Shown here: piece by piece, positions 45,701 through 57,934 of the stretch
Position numbering within the stretch: position 1 is the first letter of the stretch
Layout of the letters: each line of letters starts with the position of its first letter
Source: Pinus tabuliformis
Lineage: Eukaryota; Streptophyta; Pinopsida; Pinales; Pinaceae
NCBI GenBank assembly: GCA_031772625.1
Contig: CM062819.1
Span: 1,237,193,897-1,237,257,896, forward strand
DNA length: 64,000 nt
Reading direction: 5' to 3'
Made by a program: the position numbers and the translations under genes
The notes under the pieces: generated by a model
Told to the model about the DNA's origin: nothing
Databases searched by the model: none
Seen by the model: only the letters and a program-made list of their open reading frames with translations

Positions 45701-45705
45701 AAATT
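45701..45705. repeat. Target-site duplication, right copy (copia D)
   Basis: AAATT, matching 33107-33111. Confidence 0.85.
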
Positions 45706-46402
45706 TTCATCATTAATACAATGATTTGTAGTGTACCCATTGAAACATATGATGCATGATTGACATGGAAGTGATGCAATGTTGATTAAAAACACATCAT
45801 CCCCTATAACATCATGTTTCACATTGTCCAAAATTGATTTCTTTTCTAAAAAATACATTGTAAATTGACACAACCTCATATTGTAATAGTGTACTAATTG
45901 AATTTCATATGGACAATTTTATAATCTTTTCTTAACGTTGCTTGATTTTTGTGGAGATGGGGAGGATACAATCTATTGATCTCCAGGCGGGGAAGGAATG
46001 AGTTCCATCTACCTGCCCACCCAAGTCTCGGCTTCTTTTCAAGCCAACTTACTTTTGGAATTGGCTATAATCCATAATATATCTCGACTGGGCTAAATGA
46101 GCATGTTGGTGCCCAACTAAATAAAGCAAAAGAAAGTACTGATGTAGTCTAATATTAACTAGTAGAATCTTGAAGGATCTAATTCATTAATATTAAAATA
46201 TAAAGATTTTTCATTTAATTAAATTGATATAATGATGAATGTGAATAATGACATTGAAATCTTACACACAAAGGAAGTAGAAAACTATAATTTTGATTAT
46301 GAATAACGATAGGGCTCCAAACATTAATGCTAATGATACTCAATTATGCTCATAGAAAACTTAATATAAAATTGCATCATCTTGTAGTGAGAATGAAATT
46401 AT
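45706..46402. other. AT-rich sequence between two copia elements
   Basis: About 0.7 kb, presumably the original host DNA that continues from 33106. Nothing coding is recognisable. Confidence 0.5.
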
Positions 46403-46407
46403 AGAAC
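46403..46407. repeat. Target-site duplication, left copy (copia E)
   Basis: AGAAC, matching 55242-55246. Confidence 0.9.
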
Positions 46408-47885
46408 TGTTGGAAATAATACTGAGAGGGGGGGTGAATCAGTATTATCAGATTAATCAAACTTTTCAAATGCCCAAAAACATATACGCTACTTCAGTTA
46501 AGTGAACCAGCGTGTACACGCTACTGTGACGAAGTAAAACAGCGTATAAGCAGAAAACTCACAATTTAGTTGGCTTATTCTTCAATTAAGTGCATCAGGA
46601 CATTATTCATCATATTAACAGTAAACATGTGCAGTATAACAGAACAGATAAAAAGCCACACACATGAACACCAAGATATAAGGTGGAAACCCAATGTGGG
46701 TGAAAACCACCTGCTGCAAGTTGTCTCTATCTTTCTTAATATGAAACTTCAGTTTACAATCTTTTGTACTGGTGCAGCCTTATACCAGTACGCAGGCTAC
46801 AACCTGCAGAAGGCTTCAACCTTCTCTCGTTCTCCAAACTTCCTTGGAAGGGAGCTCCAACCCCCTTTTGCTTTTGTACTAGCCAAGATACTAGTACGTA
46901 GGTGCTGACCTACAATCTTCCTTCTTCCAGGTATCACTTTTCATACATTTTCAGACTTGGATATTCCTGAAGCACAACATTACAATCTGAAGACCACAAT
47001 TCATTCAATTTTCACAACAGATCATTGAAGCATAAAACAACCCAACTTTGAATCACTGAACCACTGAACCCTGTCAATCACCAGTTACCAGAACACAGAG
47101 CAGACTACAGAACTCTGCAATAACAGTCAGACCCCACTGTAAACCCAAATCAAGCTTCAAAAGATATACGCTACTTTAATGAGCAAAACCGCGTATACAC
47201 GCGCTTTTACCGAAGCCAACCTGCGTACAGATCTAAAAATAAACTTTCTCAATTTGCAGCTGTACCAGATATTAGTTAGACTCAGAACGTAACATTGCGA
47301 CAATATGCAGATCTAGAAATACGCATAATCAACCATATCATGATAGTGCATTTCAAACCATTTGATCCCGATCTCTCCTTAGATCTAGTTCTCCATCAAC
47401 CGATGAGATCTCTCCTTAGCTCAGATCAAGCAACTCAGAACCTGCATATCAGATCTCTTTCTCTCTTAGATATTCAAGCCTTGTCGAAAGATGATCTTTG
47501 CCTAATGATCTTCTTCTCCTTATATAGCCTTAGGCCTTTCTCAATACCAAGAGCCAAAACCATAGTAACACAATACCATCAACTTTAAAACTAGGGATCG
47601 ACACGCCCGTCGAGACATAATGGTCCGAAATCATAGGCACAACTTCCAAGGACTAACCACCATGAACCAAAGGAACCTTTCCACATACACGCGCTTTTTC
47701 TGAATCTAACTTGCGTGTACACGCGACTTGGGCTTAACGAAAGAGCGTGTATGAGCTTTCTTGCCATGCTGTACTGAGATCTGTCTTCTGATTGAGTTGC
47801 CATCACCTGTACTAACCTTTGAGCACCTGTACCATCCACTGAGTGAGTTGCCATCAAGGACAACACTTGAACCATAATGCCAACA
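46408..47885 (-). repeat. 3' LTR of copia E
   Basis: TGTTGGAAATAATACTGAG to ATAATGCCAACA on the plus strand. It is nearly identical to 53763-55241 and contains three paired ACGC/GCGT hairpin-type units (46482-46548, 47164-47228, 47684-47752). Confidence 0.97.
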
Positions 47886-47897
47886 ATCTCCCCCTTT
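47886..47897 (-). promoter_or_regulatory. Polypurine tract of copia E
   Basis: AAAGGGGGAGAT on the minus strand, directly before the 3' LTR start TGTTGGCATTATGG. Confidence 0.9.
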
Positions 47898-48849
47898 GGA
47901 CTTGATGGCAACCACCACACCAAGTCACTCTCCCCCTTTGACATCAAGGGCAAAGGGAGGACCAAGATATTCTCTTCCTTGGTAATCCTTCTGCTGTCCA
48001 TACTGCTGTCCATACTCCCCCTGAGTACATGCTGAAATCTCCAAGTGTGCTCCCCCTTTGTGAATGCCAAAGAGTACCAATCTATCCATCCTGCTCACCA
48101 AGTGCTGTTCATGCTCCCCTTGACTGTAGGCAAGATCTGCAAAAGATGTTCTTCAAGAAGAACATGACTCTATACATCATAAAAGACCTTCCTATCACCA
48201 AAGACTCATACATACATCCATTTCTCAACTAAGTGAGGATATACAAAAAAAATGACTCATCCACCCAACCAAGTGGGGATACATCAATATTGACTCATCC
48301 ACCTAACCATGATAATACATGAACATTTCATCATTCATCCCAGGCATAGTGGGGAAACCAACAAAGGCCGTTACATGACCTTGACACCATAAAAGAGACA
48401 AGAGAGATACATGACATAGAGACAACAGATCTAGACCAAGACTTAGGAAAGACACCAGCAGCATCTGATAAACATCTTGTTAGATCAGCAACTAGAATTT
48501 CTTTCTGAGCTCCTTCTCCTGAAACCAACAACCAAAACATCTGAATGCCAACAATGCTTTATGAGACTTTTGAGCTGCTCCCCCTGAACCTGTGCCTGTT
48601 GCACTCCCTGAAACTGTGCCTGAATAATTCTGACATTCCTATTGCTGTTCAGAACTTCAGAGTTTTCCCTTGCTGTTCAGAACTTCATATACGCGTTTTC
48701 TCCTGTATAAAACAGCGTATGTACGCGGATATTCTTTCTGCAACAAGCGTCCAGCATACACGCGACTTACCCACCATGAATCCGCGTGTATACGCTCATA
48801 TCCCTTCCGTAACCTGCGTATACCAACTTTTCTGTAGAACAAACAAATT
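47898..48849 (-). other. 3' untranslated region of copia E
   Basis: About 950 bp with no frame that continues gag-pol. It has repeated CTCCCCCTTTG-type blocks (near 47934, 48048) and a four-unit ACGC/GCGT array at 48687-48832. Some copia clades (Sirevirus/SIRE type) carry extra ORFs or long spacers here; I see no env-like ORF. Confidence 0.7.
48687..48832. repeat. Array of four ACGC...GCGT units in the copia E 3' region
   Basis: Consecutive units of about 32-36 bp, each opening (A/G)TACGCG or ATACACGCG and closing GCGT: starts at 48689, 48721, 48755 and 48788. Inner sequences differ, but the ends are kept, so each unit can fold as a stem of ACGC with GCGT. The same unit pairs occur in both LTRs. 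Confidence 0.75.
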
Positions 48850-51800
48850 TCAACAACAGGATGAAGCATCAACTACTCCCAGCTTTTGTCTGAGATATTC
48901 AAAAGTTTCCCTGGGCAGTGGTTTTGTGAGAATATCAGCAACTTGCTCCTTAGAAGGAACATACTCCAACTTGACCTTCTGCTCAAGCACTTGTTCCCGA
49001 AGAAAATGGTACTTGATTGGTATGTGCTTGGTCTTTGAGTGCATGACTGGATTCTTTGAAATGCTGATTGCACTTGTATTATCACATAAGATAGAGACAG
49101 GTGGAGTGCAAGTGATTTGAAAGTCCTGCAAGGTCTGCATCATCCAAAGAAGTTGTGTGCAACAAGATGCTGCAGCCACATATTCTGCTTCAGCTGTAGA
49201 TAAGGCAATCGAACTTTGTTTCTTGCTGAACCAAGATACTAATCTGGAACCCATGAAGAAAGCACCTCCACTTGTGCTTTTCCTATCATCCACACTTCCA
49301 GCCCAATCTGCATCTGTGTAAGCATGAAGAGTGAGATCTGTATTTCTAGGATACCATAAGCCATAGTTTTGGGTCCCTTGAAGATATTTGAAGATTCTTT
49401 TGACTGCCTGAAGATGAGTTTCCTTTGGGTTGGCTTGAAATCTTCCAACCATTCCTACTGCATGTGTAATATCTGGTCGAGTACCTGTCAAATAAAGCAA
49501 ACTCCCAATCATGGATCTATAAGTGGGTTGGTGAACTGCTGCTGATTCATCATTTGCACTGAGGCTGCATCCTGTAACCATGGGTGTACATACTGGTTTT
49601 GACTCTTCCATGCCATACTTCTTCAAGATCTGCTTGAGGTATTTGGTTTGAGACAAGAAGATACCTCCTTCATTTTGTTGGATTTGCAATCCAAGAAAAT
49701 ATGTCAATTCTCCAAGAAGTGACATTTCGAATTCTTTCTGCATAACCAAGGCAAAGTTTTGACTCATAGTCTCTTCATTGCTGCCAAAAATAATATCATC
49801 TACATAAACAACAAGAATTAGCAATTTGTTATTTTCAACTTTTATATAGAGATTGCTATCTGCTGATCCTTTTGAAAAGCCTTGTTGGTGAAGATATTTG
49901 TCCAACCGATAGTACCAAGCCCTTGGAGCTTGTTTGAGCCCATAGAGAGCCTTTTTCAATCTGCATACAAGGTTTGGATCATTCCCAAGAATGAACCCAT
50001 CTGGCTGCTCAATATATACTTCTTCTTCTAAGTCTCCATTCAGGAAGGCTGATTTCACGTCCATTTGAAATACCTTGAAGTTTTGAAAGCTTGAGAGAGC
50101 AAGGAACATTCGGATGGCCTCTAGTCTTGCCACAGGAGCAAAGGTCTCTTCAAAATCTATTCCTTCTTGCTGTGCATACCCTTTACAAACAAGTCTGGCC
50201 TTGTTTCTAATTACTTCTCCATTTTCATTTAACTTATTCTTGAAGACCCATTTTGTTCCTATTACATTCTTATCTTTTGGTCTAGGAACTAATTCCCAAG
50301 TGTTGTTCCTTTCGATTTGCTCAAGTTCTTCATCCATTGCTTTGACCCAACATTCATCTTTGCATGCTTCTTTCACATTTTGTGGTTCAATGGAGGAGAG
50401 TAGAGCCAAGTAGCTTGAAGCTTCTGCAAGTGTCCTTCTTGTTTGTACTCCTGCTTCTTTCTGCCCCACAATCTGAGTTTCTGGATGATTCTTTTGGACA
50501 TATCTGGATGGAGTCTTCTCTTCTATTCTTGTCTGCTCCTCTGGTTCTTCTTGAGATTCTTCTTCTTCTTGAGGTTCTTCTTCTTCATCATTTCGCCTTT
50601 GAGAGTAACCTTCATCTTCTTCATGATGAACTTGCCTAGGAATATATCCCTTCTCATCAACCACTATATCAATACTGTCAACAATTCTGCCAAGTCTTTT
50701 ATTGTAGCACTTGTATGCTTTGCTATGTGGAGAATAACCAAGAAGAATGCCCTCATCTGCTCTAGGTTCAAGTTTGCCAAGTTGCTCATCAGTATTCTTA
50801 ATATAACATTTGCTCCCAAAGATTTTGAAATGCTTCACGGAAGGAGTTTTACCACTCCAAAGCTCATGAGGTGTTTGAGTGCTGTTTACTCGGACATTTG
50901 TTTTGTTAAGAATGATAACAGCAGCATGTGCAGCTTCACCCCAGAAGGTTGCAGGAGTACCTGATTCATCGAGCATAGCACGAGCCATTTGTTGGATAGT
51001 TCTGTTCATTCTTTCCACAACCCCATTTTGCTGAGGAGTTCTAGCTGTAGAGAATTCTCTTCTTATCCCATGTTCATCGCAGAAATCAAAAAATTCATTT
51101 GATGTGAACTCCCCACCTCTGTCAGATCTGAGGCACTTGATTTTGTGTCCTGATTCATTTTCAGCCAATGCTTTGAAGGATTTGAATTTTTCGAATGCTT
51201 CATCTTTGTGCTTCATAAGCCCTAACCAAACAAACCTTGAGAAATCATCAATGAATAATATCAGATATTCTTCTCCTCGAGGTGTCCTTTTCCTAAATGG
51301 ACCACATACATCTGTATGGACTAGCTCAAGAGGCAAGCTAGCTGATCCTTCCTTCTCTGGAAAGTTAGTTCTGGTTTGCTTTCCAAACTGACAAGATTTG
51401 CATATGGTGTTGTCTGGAATTTTGATATCTGGAAGATCGCGAACTGCCTGATATTTGCATGCTTTCCTTATTTGTGAGAAGCTTAGATGTCCCAACCTTC
51501 GATGCCATAACCAGTGCTCTTCATCCTTGCTAAGATAGCATTGTTGTTGTCCTTCTTCAAATATGTACAGATTATTTGGAGTTCTTTTGCCTTTGAGAAC
51601 TGTTTTACCTGTATCAAGATCACGAACAAGACATCCATTCGATCTGAAAATAACCTCTGTTTTTTGATCACACATCTGGCTGACACTTAGAAGATTATGC
51701 TTCAATCCATCAACATACAAAACATTTCCAGCCTTGACCTTTTCTTTCAAAGGAGCAATACCTTTTCCTTTTATAGTTGCAGGAGTATCATTTCCAAAAG

Positions 51801-53703
51801 AAACTTTCTTTCCCTTTTCTAAAGTAGAATAAGATTCAAGTTTTTCTTTATCACCTGTCATATGTTTCGAACATCCACTGTCAATGTACCATAGATTTTC
51901 CTGTCCTTCTGCATAAAATGCTATCCCACATCTTTCTGTTTGAGGTTCCTTTATTCTCCATGTTTTGGTGCTTGTGGCTTGTTCCTTTTTCTCCTGAAAC
52001 CTGCTCCTGCATTCAGAGTCTTTATGACCAAAATTATTGCAAATAGAACATTCAACTTCATTTTCAAGCACCGAAAAGTTGTTATAGGTCCTTTTTGTAA
52101 TCCCTGTCATACTTCTTTGTTTTTGAGCTTCCCTAGTCATGATTGTTTTATATGCAACACATTGAGCTGCTTTGTGACCAAAGTTGTGGCAAGAAAAGCA
52201 TTGTCCATTGAAGAAGCTTCTGCGGTTATTGAATCTACCAGCCAACTGATTGTAATTTCTATTTTCATCTATTCTTGAGCCAAACTGAGAAGATTTTACC
52301 TGTGGTTGGTTGTAGCTTTTGTTCATCCTTAAGGAGGATTGTCCCTGATAGTTTCTGTTTGTAATTCGTCCCTGCTTTACCTGATTATCTTCATTGTTCT
52401 TCCGCTCATTTCTTCTTGCTGCATCAAGATAACTTTTTGAGGTGGATGCTTGAGAGGTTTCTCCATTATAGCCCAAACCTGTCTTGTTTAGAGGAGACCG
52501 CTGCACACTGATAATCTCATCCAAAGTTTCAGATCCTTTGACAAATTTAAGATTAATAGCTTTTGTTTTCTCAATTTCTTTTCTGAGACCAACAATTTCA
52601 CCTTCTAGTTTTTCAAGATGTTTTTCCTTTTCATCAATTTGAAATTGCAAAGTATCAATGATCACATTCTTTTCTTCTATGCATCTCTTGAGTCTAGTGA
52701 TTTCATTATAGAGATTATCCACATCTACAGCATCCTCATAATCATCATCTTCAAATGCCATTAACAGCTTATATTTATTACCTTGTTCATCTTCATCACT
52801 GTTTGATAAGCCATCACTATCTTCATGGGTGTAGTAGCTTTTCTTATTTGCACTTTGTTTCTTGTTCCATCTAGCAGGTTCTTTTCCTTTATCCTTATAA
52901 GGACATTTTGCAGCATAATGACCTACTTTCCCACAAGCAAAGCATTTGAAAGGTAGCTTACCTCTGAACCTTCCAGAACCCCTTTGAAGATTTCTGACAA
53001 AATTTGATTCTTCTTCCTCTTCTTCTGGAACATGGCTTGCTTCATAGTAATCTTCTTTTCCTGATGCCTTAAAAGCAGCTTCCCTTCTGTCAGATGGACC
53101 TCCCTTTCTCATTTCATAAGCGGTTAGAATTCCATGTAGCTGAGACATAGTGAGAACACGGAGATTTTCTTTTTCTTCTATTGCAGATACTTTAGATTCA
53201 AACTTGGGGGATAATGATCTTAGAATCTTTTGAACTACTATAGTTTCTCTTATTTCTTCACCCAAATTTTTCATACAATTAACAATCTCATCTACCCGAA
53301 GAAAATAATTAGCCACACTTTCATCATTATACATCTTGAGAGTCTCATATTGAATCCTGAGTGTTTGAAGTTTAGCTTGCTTTACCTGTTCATCTCCTTC
53401 ATAGCTAGTGATCATTTTGTCCCATATTTCTTTTGCTGATTTGAAGTGCATGACCTTCATGAATTCTGTTTGAGATATACTTCCTAATAGAGTACTGACT
53501 GCTTTTGCATTTGTTTCATATGCCTTTTTCTCAGCTGGATCTGTAGGAGTAGCTGAAGGAAAAGCATAGCCTGTTTCTACAATGTCCCAAACTTCTGTAC
53601 CAAGAGATTGAAGATATGCAGTAACTCTTACCTTCCAATAATTGAAATTTGTTCCATCAAAAACCGGTGGCCTGATTGATGCTTCTTTCTCGTAGTTGCT
53701 CAT
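48850..53703 (-). CDS. gag-pol: Ty1/copia gag-pol polyprotein, intact (1617 aa)
   Basis: One open frame from ATG 53703 (46 nt past the PBS). The order is Gag (residues 1-250, UBN2-like, [17 protein letters not shown]); a first CCHC knuckle ([14 protein letters not shown], about 254); a coiled coil (about 328-392); and two more knuckles ([14 protein letters not shown] about 502, [14 protein letters not shown] about 552). The protease follows ([11 protein letters not shown], about 605), then the pre-integrase HHCC ([10 protein letters not shown] ... CKSCQFGK) and the integrase (D798, D861, E897 in HTDV, SDRGGEF, VVERMN). RT has YVDD at about 1300, and RNase H has YTDADWAGS and STAEAEY near 1460-1500. 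The last residues are DASSCC. All catalytic residues are present. The integrase-before-RT order is diagnostic of copia. Three knuckles instead of one is unusual. The long product may be matched by a Sirevirus-like clade, but that is not settled. Confidence 0.97.
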   Translation of the reverse strand: MSNYEKEASIRPPVFDGTNFNYWKVRVTAYLQSLGTEVWDIVETGYAFPSATPTDPAEKKAYETNAKAVSTLLGSISQTEFMKVMHFKSAKEIWDKMITSYEGDEQVKQAKLQTLRIQYETLKMYNDESVANYFLRVDEIVNCMKNLGEEIRETIVVQKILRSLSPKFESKVSAIEEKENLRVLTMSQLHGILTAYEMRKGGPSDRREAAFKASGKEDYYEASHVPEEEEEESNFVRNLQRGSGRFRGKLPFKCFACGKVGHYAAKCPYKDKGKEPARWNKKQSANKKSYYTHEDSDGLSNSDEDEQGNKYKLLMAFEDDDYEDAVDVDNLYNEITRLKRCIEEKNVIIDTLQFQIDEKEKHLEKLEGEIVGLRKEIEKTKAINLKFVKGSETLDEIISVQRSPLNKTGLGYNGETSQASTSKSYLDAARRNERKNNEDNQVKQGRITNRNYQGQSSLRMNKSYNQPQVKSSQFGSRIDENRNYNQLAGRFNNRRSFFNGQCFSCHNFGHKAAQCVAYKTIMTREAQKQRSMTGITKRTYNNFSVLENEVECSICNNFGHKDSECRSRFQEKKEQATSTKTWRIKEPQTERCGIAFYAEGQENLWYIDSGCSKHMTGDKEKLESYSTLEKGKKVSFGNDTPATIKGKGIAPLKEKVKAGNVLYVDGLKHNLLSVSQMCDQKTEVIFRSNGCLVRDLDTGKTVLKGKRTPNNLYIFEEGQQQCYLSKDEEHWLWHRRLGHLSFSQIRKACKYQAVRDLPDIKIPDNTICKSCQFGKQTRTNFPEKEGSASLPLELVHTDVCGPFRKRTPRGEEYLILFIDDFSRFVWLGLMKHKDEAFEKFKSFKALAENESGHKIKCLRSDRGGEFTSNEFFDFCDEHGIRREFSTARTPQQNGVVERMNRTIQQMARAMLDESGTPATFWGEAAHAAVIILNKTNVRVNSTQTPHELWSGKTPSVKHFKIFGSKCYIKNTDEQLGKLEPRADEGILLGYSPHSKAYKCYNKRLGRIVDSIDIVVDEKGYIPRQVHHEEDEGYSQRRNDEEEEPQEEEESQEEPEEQTRIEEKTPSRYVQKNHPETQIVGQKEAGVQTRRTLAEASSYLALLSSIEPQNVKEACKDECWVKAMDEELEQIERNNTWELVPRPKDKNVIGTKWVFKNKLNENGEVIRNKARLVCKGYAQQEGIDFEETFAPVARLEAIRMFLALSSFQNFKVFQMDVKSAFLNGDLEEEVYIEQPDGFILGNDPNLVCRLKKALYGLKQAPRAWYYRLDKYLHQQGFSKGSADSNLYIKVENNKLLILVVYVDDIIFGSNEETMSQNFALVMQKEFEMSLLGELTYFLGLQIQQNEGGIFLSQTKYLKQILKKYGMEESKPVCTPMVTGCSLSANDESAAVHQPTYRSMIGSLLYLTGTRPDITHAVGMVGRFQANPKETHLQAVKRIFKYLQGTQNYGLWYPRNTDLTLHAYTDADWAGSVDDRKSTSGGAFFMGSRLVSWFSKKQSSIALSTAEAEYVAAASCCTQLLWMMQTLQDFQITCTPPVSILCDNTSAISISKNPVMHSKTKHIPIKYHFLREQVLEQKVKLEYVPSKEQVADILTKPLPRETFEYLRQKLGVVDASSCC

Positions 53704-53748
53704 GATGAATGATCTTCCTTCAAGCGATCAAGCTTCTCTGAAGGACCT

Positions 53749-53760
53749 GCTCTGATACCA
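53749..53760 (-). promoter_or_regulatory. Primer binding site of copia E
   Basis: TGGTATCAGAGC on the minus strand, 2 nt inside the 5' LTR, complementary to initiator Met-tRNA. Confidence 0.95.
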
Positions 53761-53762
53761 AT

Positions 53763-55241
53763 TGTTGGAAATAATACTGAGAGGGGGGGTGAATCAGTAT
53801 TATCAGATTAATCAAACTTTTCAAATGCCCAAAAACATATACGCTACTTCAGTTAAGTGAACCAGCGTGTACACGCTACTGTGACGAAGTAAAACAGCGT
53901 ATAAGCAGAAAACTCACAATTTAGTTGGCTTATTCTTCAATTAAGTGCATCAGGACATTATTCATCATATTAACAGTAAACATGTGCAGTATAACAGAAC
54001 AGATAAAAAGCCACACACATGAACACCAAGATATAAGGTGGAAACCCAATGTGGGTGAAAACCACCTGCTGCAAGTTGTCTCTATCTTTCTTAATATGAA
54101 ACTTCAGTTTACAATCTTTTGTACTGGTGCAGCCTTATACCAGTACGCAGGCTACAACCTGCAGAAGGCTTCAACCTTCTCTCGTTCTCCAAACTTCCTT
54201 GGAAGGGAGCTCCAACCCCCTTTTGCTTTTGTACTAGCCAAGATACTAGTACGTAGGTGCTGACCTACAATCTTCCTTCTTCCAGGTATCACTTTTCATA
54301 CATTTTCAGACTTGGATATTCCTGAAGCACAACATTACAATCTGAAGACCACAATTCATTCAATTTTCACAACAGATCATTGAAGCATAAAACAACCCAA
54401 CTTTGAATCACTGAACCACTGAACCCTGTCAATCACCAGTTACCAGAACACAGAGCAGACTACAGAACTCTGTAATAACAGTCAGACCCCACTGTAAACC
54501 CAAATCAAGCTTCAAAAGATATACGCTACTTTAATGAGCAGAAACCGCGTATACACGCGCTTTTACCGAAGCCAACCTGCGTACAGATCTAAAAATAAAC
54601 TTTCTCAATTTGCAGCTGTACCAGATATTAGTTAGACTCAGAACGTAACATTGCGACAATATGCAGATCTAGAAATACGCATAATCAACCATATCATGAT
54701 AGTGCATTTCAAACCATTTGATCCCGATCTCTCCTTAGATCTAGTTCTCCATCAACCAATGAGATCTCTCCTTAGCTCAGATCAACCAACTCAGAACCTG
54801 CATATCAGATCTCTTTCTCTCTTAGATATTCATGCCTTGTCGAAAGATGATCTTTGCCTAATGATCTTCTTCTCCTTATATAGCCTTAGGCCTTTCTCAA
54901 TACCAAGAGCCAAAACCATAGTAACACAATACCATCAACTTTAAAACTAGGGATCGACACGCCCGTCGAGACATAATGGTCCGAAATCATAGGCACAACT
55001 TCCAAGGTCTAACCACCATGAACCAAAGGAACCTTTCCACATACACGCGCTTTTTCTGAATCTAACTTGCGTGTACACGCGACTTGGGCTTAACGAAAGA
55101 GCGTGTATGAGCTTTCTTGCCATGCTGTACTGAGATCTGTCTTCTGATTGAGTTGCCATCACCTGTACTAACCTTTGAGCACCTGTACCATCCACTGAGT
55201 GAGTTGCCATCAAGGACAACACTTGAACCATAATGCCAACA
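53763..55241 (-). repeat. 5' LTR of copia E
   Basis: Partner of 46408-47885. The differences I found are one base each near 54473, 54757, 54787, 54831 and 55007, plus one inserted base near 54542. Confidence 0.97.
54874..54883 (-). promoter_or_regulatory. TATA box of the copia E 5' LTR
   Basis: CTATATAAGG on the minus strand, about 360 bp from the outer LTR edge and upstream of the gag-pol ORF; the likely core promoter of the element. Confidence 0.65.
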
Positions 55242-55246
55242 AGAAC
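55242..55246. repeat. Target-site duplication, right copy (copia E)
   Basis: AGAAC, matching 46403-46407. Confidence 0.9.
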
Positions 55247-57124
55247 TAAAATAATGCACACCAAAGATGGTGGTCCAGGCATAAGTTAAAGCATTGTTGT
55301 CGCAAAATTAAACGTGCAAACAATTTTGCATATGAGGTGTACATGTAAATCTACCTTATAAACAATAAGATTTATCCAAATAAGATGAGTTAAAAAGGTT
55401 ATAACACAAGGAAATATATAAGATAACAATAATTGATAGGTTTGATTTCTCCAAAAAGCTTAACTATAGCGGTGGGTGAAAGAATATAACAAATGAGTTA
55501 ATTTCTTTCTTAATTAAAACAAGAGGAATTATAGATTGATTTTGTAATAATTTTTTTTTAAAGAATCACCACCCCTTCAAAAGCCACCCTTTTAAAAACC
55601 AACCCTTAAAAACTACCTTTGATATAAACCAACATAGATCCATCTTAGCTCTTGATCTACCAAGTGCCGAGAGTGATCAAATCTTTCAACATGAAAACTT
55701 CTTTTGAGTGCAAAACTTGAGAAAAGATTTTCACCTCAAGGTATTTTATTCCTCTCATCATTGATAGATCTTGAGTTAAGATGGATGTCTATTGATTCTT
55801 AATAACATATTTTATATTTTTGTCGTGAGGCGCTCCACAACCCAATATGAGGGCAATGTTGTAGTGGTAAAATTGTTTGTAAACATTTAACATATGACAT
55901 TTATATGTCGACCCAATTAAAAAATAATAAAAGGTTAAAAGTAATATAGAACCTAGTACGAGGGATATGTTGTAGTGTTCCTAAATGAGTGTACAAATTT
56001 AAATGTTGGCTGAATTAATACAAAACAGTTAAAATTAATAAAAATAATAGAATTCAATATTGTGTTCTTGGAAAAATTGCATAAATAATTAAATCTTACA
56101 TTCGTAAATGCTAAATTAATAGTGGTAGACAGGATAATCATCCTAAAATAAATTGAGATGTGAAATGGAAAGAATAAGTTGCATAAAATTTGGTGGGTAT
56201 TAACCATTATATGTCTACACATTTACAATTTTACTCCTACATAAGTGCTAATGAAAACATAAATAATGGTCAGAAGTAATTCCTAGTAAGTATATTTATT
56301 TACATCTTATGACTTGCTTCAATTATGTTGGGAAGTAATTGATGGTAAATATGCTATTTAGTATGAGCTATTTTCAAGGATTTTATTTTTGGATGGTTTT
56401 GCTACAAAACTTAAGAATAAAAATAACTACACAAATATCTAGAAAGTATGCATGAATATTGCAACCATATTCATAAATTATGACATAAAATATGTAATGT
56501 GGTTATTCACATGGCATTAGATTGTGCAAAGGTTGCAATAAGACCATCAGGTTATGGTCCAATCAAATGTTTGAAAACATGTTTTTTAATAATATTGAAA
56601 AATAAAGATTTATTTTTGAAAATTAAACATTATAATTTTCATTGTTCAATGCTAAACTAATAGTGATCAAGAAACAAATCAATTTTTAGAGTCCCATTTT
56701 GGCAGGACTAATAATTACACCGTAACCATATATAAATTTAATTAATAAGCACATAAAAAATTAATACTTACAATAAAATTTACAATATAAAAATATTTTT
56801 AACCATGGATATTCATTCCCACTACCATGGGCCAATACCTTGGCTTATCAATACCACATGCCCAAAAACCATAACTCATTTCACAATAACAAAACAAAAA
56901 GTAAAATGTAATGTAAAATGTTAAACCTAATGTAATGCAAAATGTAAAATATAATGTATTGTAATCTAAATGTAAAATGTAGGGCACAAAGCTACCAATT
57001 TAATCACAAGAAATTGATCTCTCTATAATGTAAAGTTAATATACTATTTTTTTTTTTGTGGTGTTATCTTCCGGAGTCATCACATTCATATTTTTGGAAT
57101 CAACATTTTGAACCATCCTCTGTG
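55247..57124. other. AT-rich intergenic DNA without recognised genes
   Basis: All frames are stop-rich. A short ATGTAAAATGTAATG-type repetition near 56905-56975 is the only structure I noticed. Confidence 0.5.
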
Positions 57125-57294
57125 GTTCATCATCATGATAGATCCATGAGTGAATAAGCCAGAACTCAATAGCGTCAATAAATTAAGGTCTGGGCTAGGT
57201 TGAGAATGAGTTCATCATCATGATAGATCCATGAGTGAATAAGCTGGAACTCAATAGCGTCAATAAATTAAGGTCTGGGCTAGGATGAGAATGA
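57125..57294. repeat. 85-bp tandem duplication
   Basis: GTTCATCATCATGATAGATC begins at 57125 and 57210. The copies run to AGGT/ATGAGAATGA and differ at only about four positions, so the duplication is recent. Confidence 0.95.
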
Positions 57295-57488
57295 ATGGTA
57301 GCCGACAAGTTATGAAGAAAGGAGAGTGAATCAATTAATAATGATTTAATTCATTTTTAGTTTTAATTTTAAATTAATAATGATTTAATTTAGTTTTAGT
57401 TTTCATTTTAATATCTAGTTTTATTTTAAAGATTTATTAATAATGATAAATTCTTTAAATTTTTTATGCAGGCTAATCCACAAATTAA

Positions 57489-57627
<139 letters not shown>

Positions 57628-57827
57628 TTGTTTATGGATAATTGTTATTATTTTTAACAAGTTATTTATTTATATATTATTATTGATATAATAATCAATA
57701 ATATTGATTATTATTATTCCAATGTCATATAATAATAATAATAATAATAATCTTCATTATAAGTATTATTATATTAGAACTTACATATATTATTGATTAC
57801 ATAGAGTGCCAATTCTTGATCATATGG

Positions 57828-57903
57828 ATGGAGGGGGGAGAGAGAGGGAAAAGGAGAAAGAGAGAGAGAGAGTGGGGGGGAAGATAGTGTTAGAGACAGA
57901 GGG

Positions 57904-57934
<31 letters not shown>

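Larger units (their letters stand above)
46408..55241 (-). mobile_element. Complete, young Ty1/copia retrotransposon 'E'
   Basis: The 8.8-kb element has LTRs of 1478 and 1479 bp that differ at only about six places by hand comparison. It also has a 5-bp duplication AGAAC, an initiator-Met-type PBS, a polypurine tract and one uninterrupted gag-pol ORF. Everything needed for autonomous transposition is visible. About 960 bp of 3' untranslated sequence lies between the ORF and the 3' LTR. Confidence 0.97.

Noticed and set aside
46570-46908. 112-codon plus-strand ORF repeated at 53925-54263
   Set aside because: It lies inside the LTRs of copia E, antisense to its transcription. It is repeated only because the LTRs are identical.
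33112-55241. Possibility that copia D and copia E form one element
   Set aside because: Each has its own LTR pair, PBS, PPT and distinct target duplication (AAATT and AGAAC), with 0.7 kb of other DNA between them.
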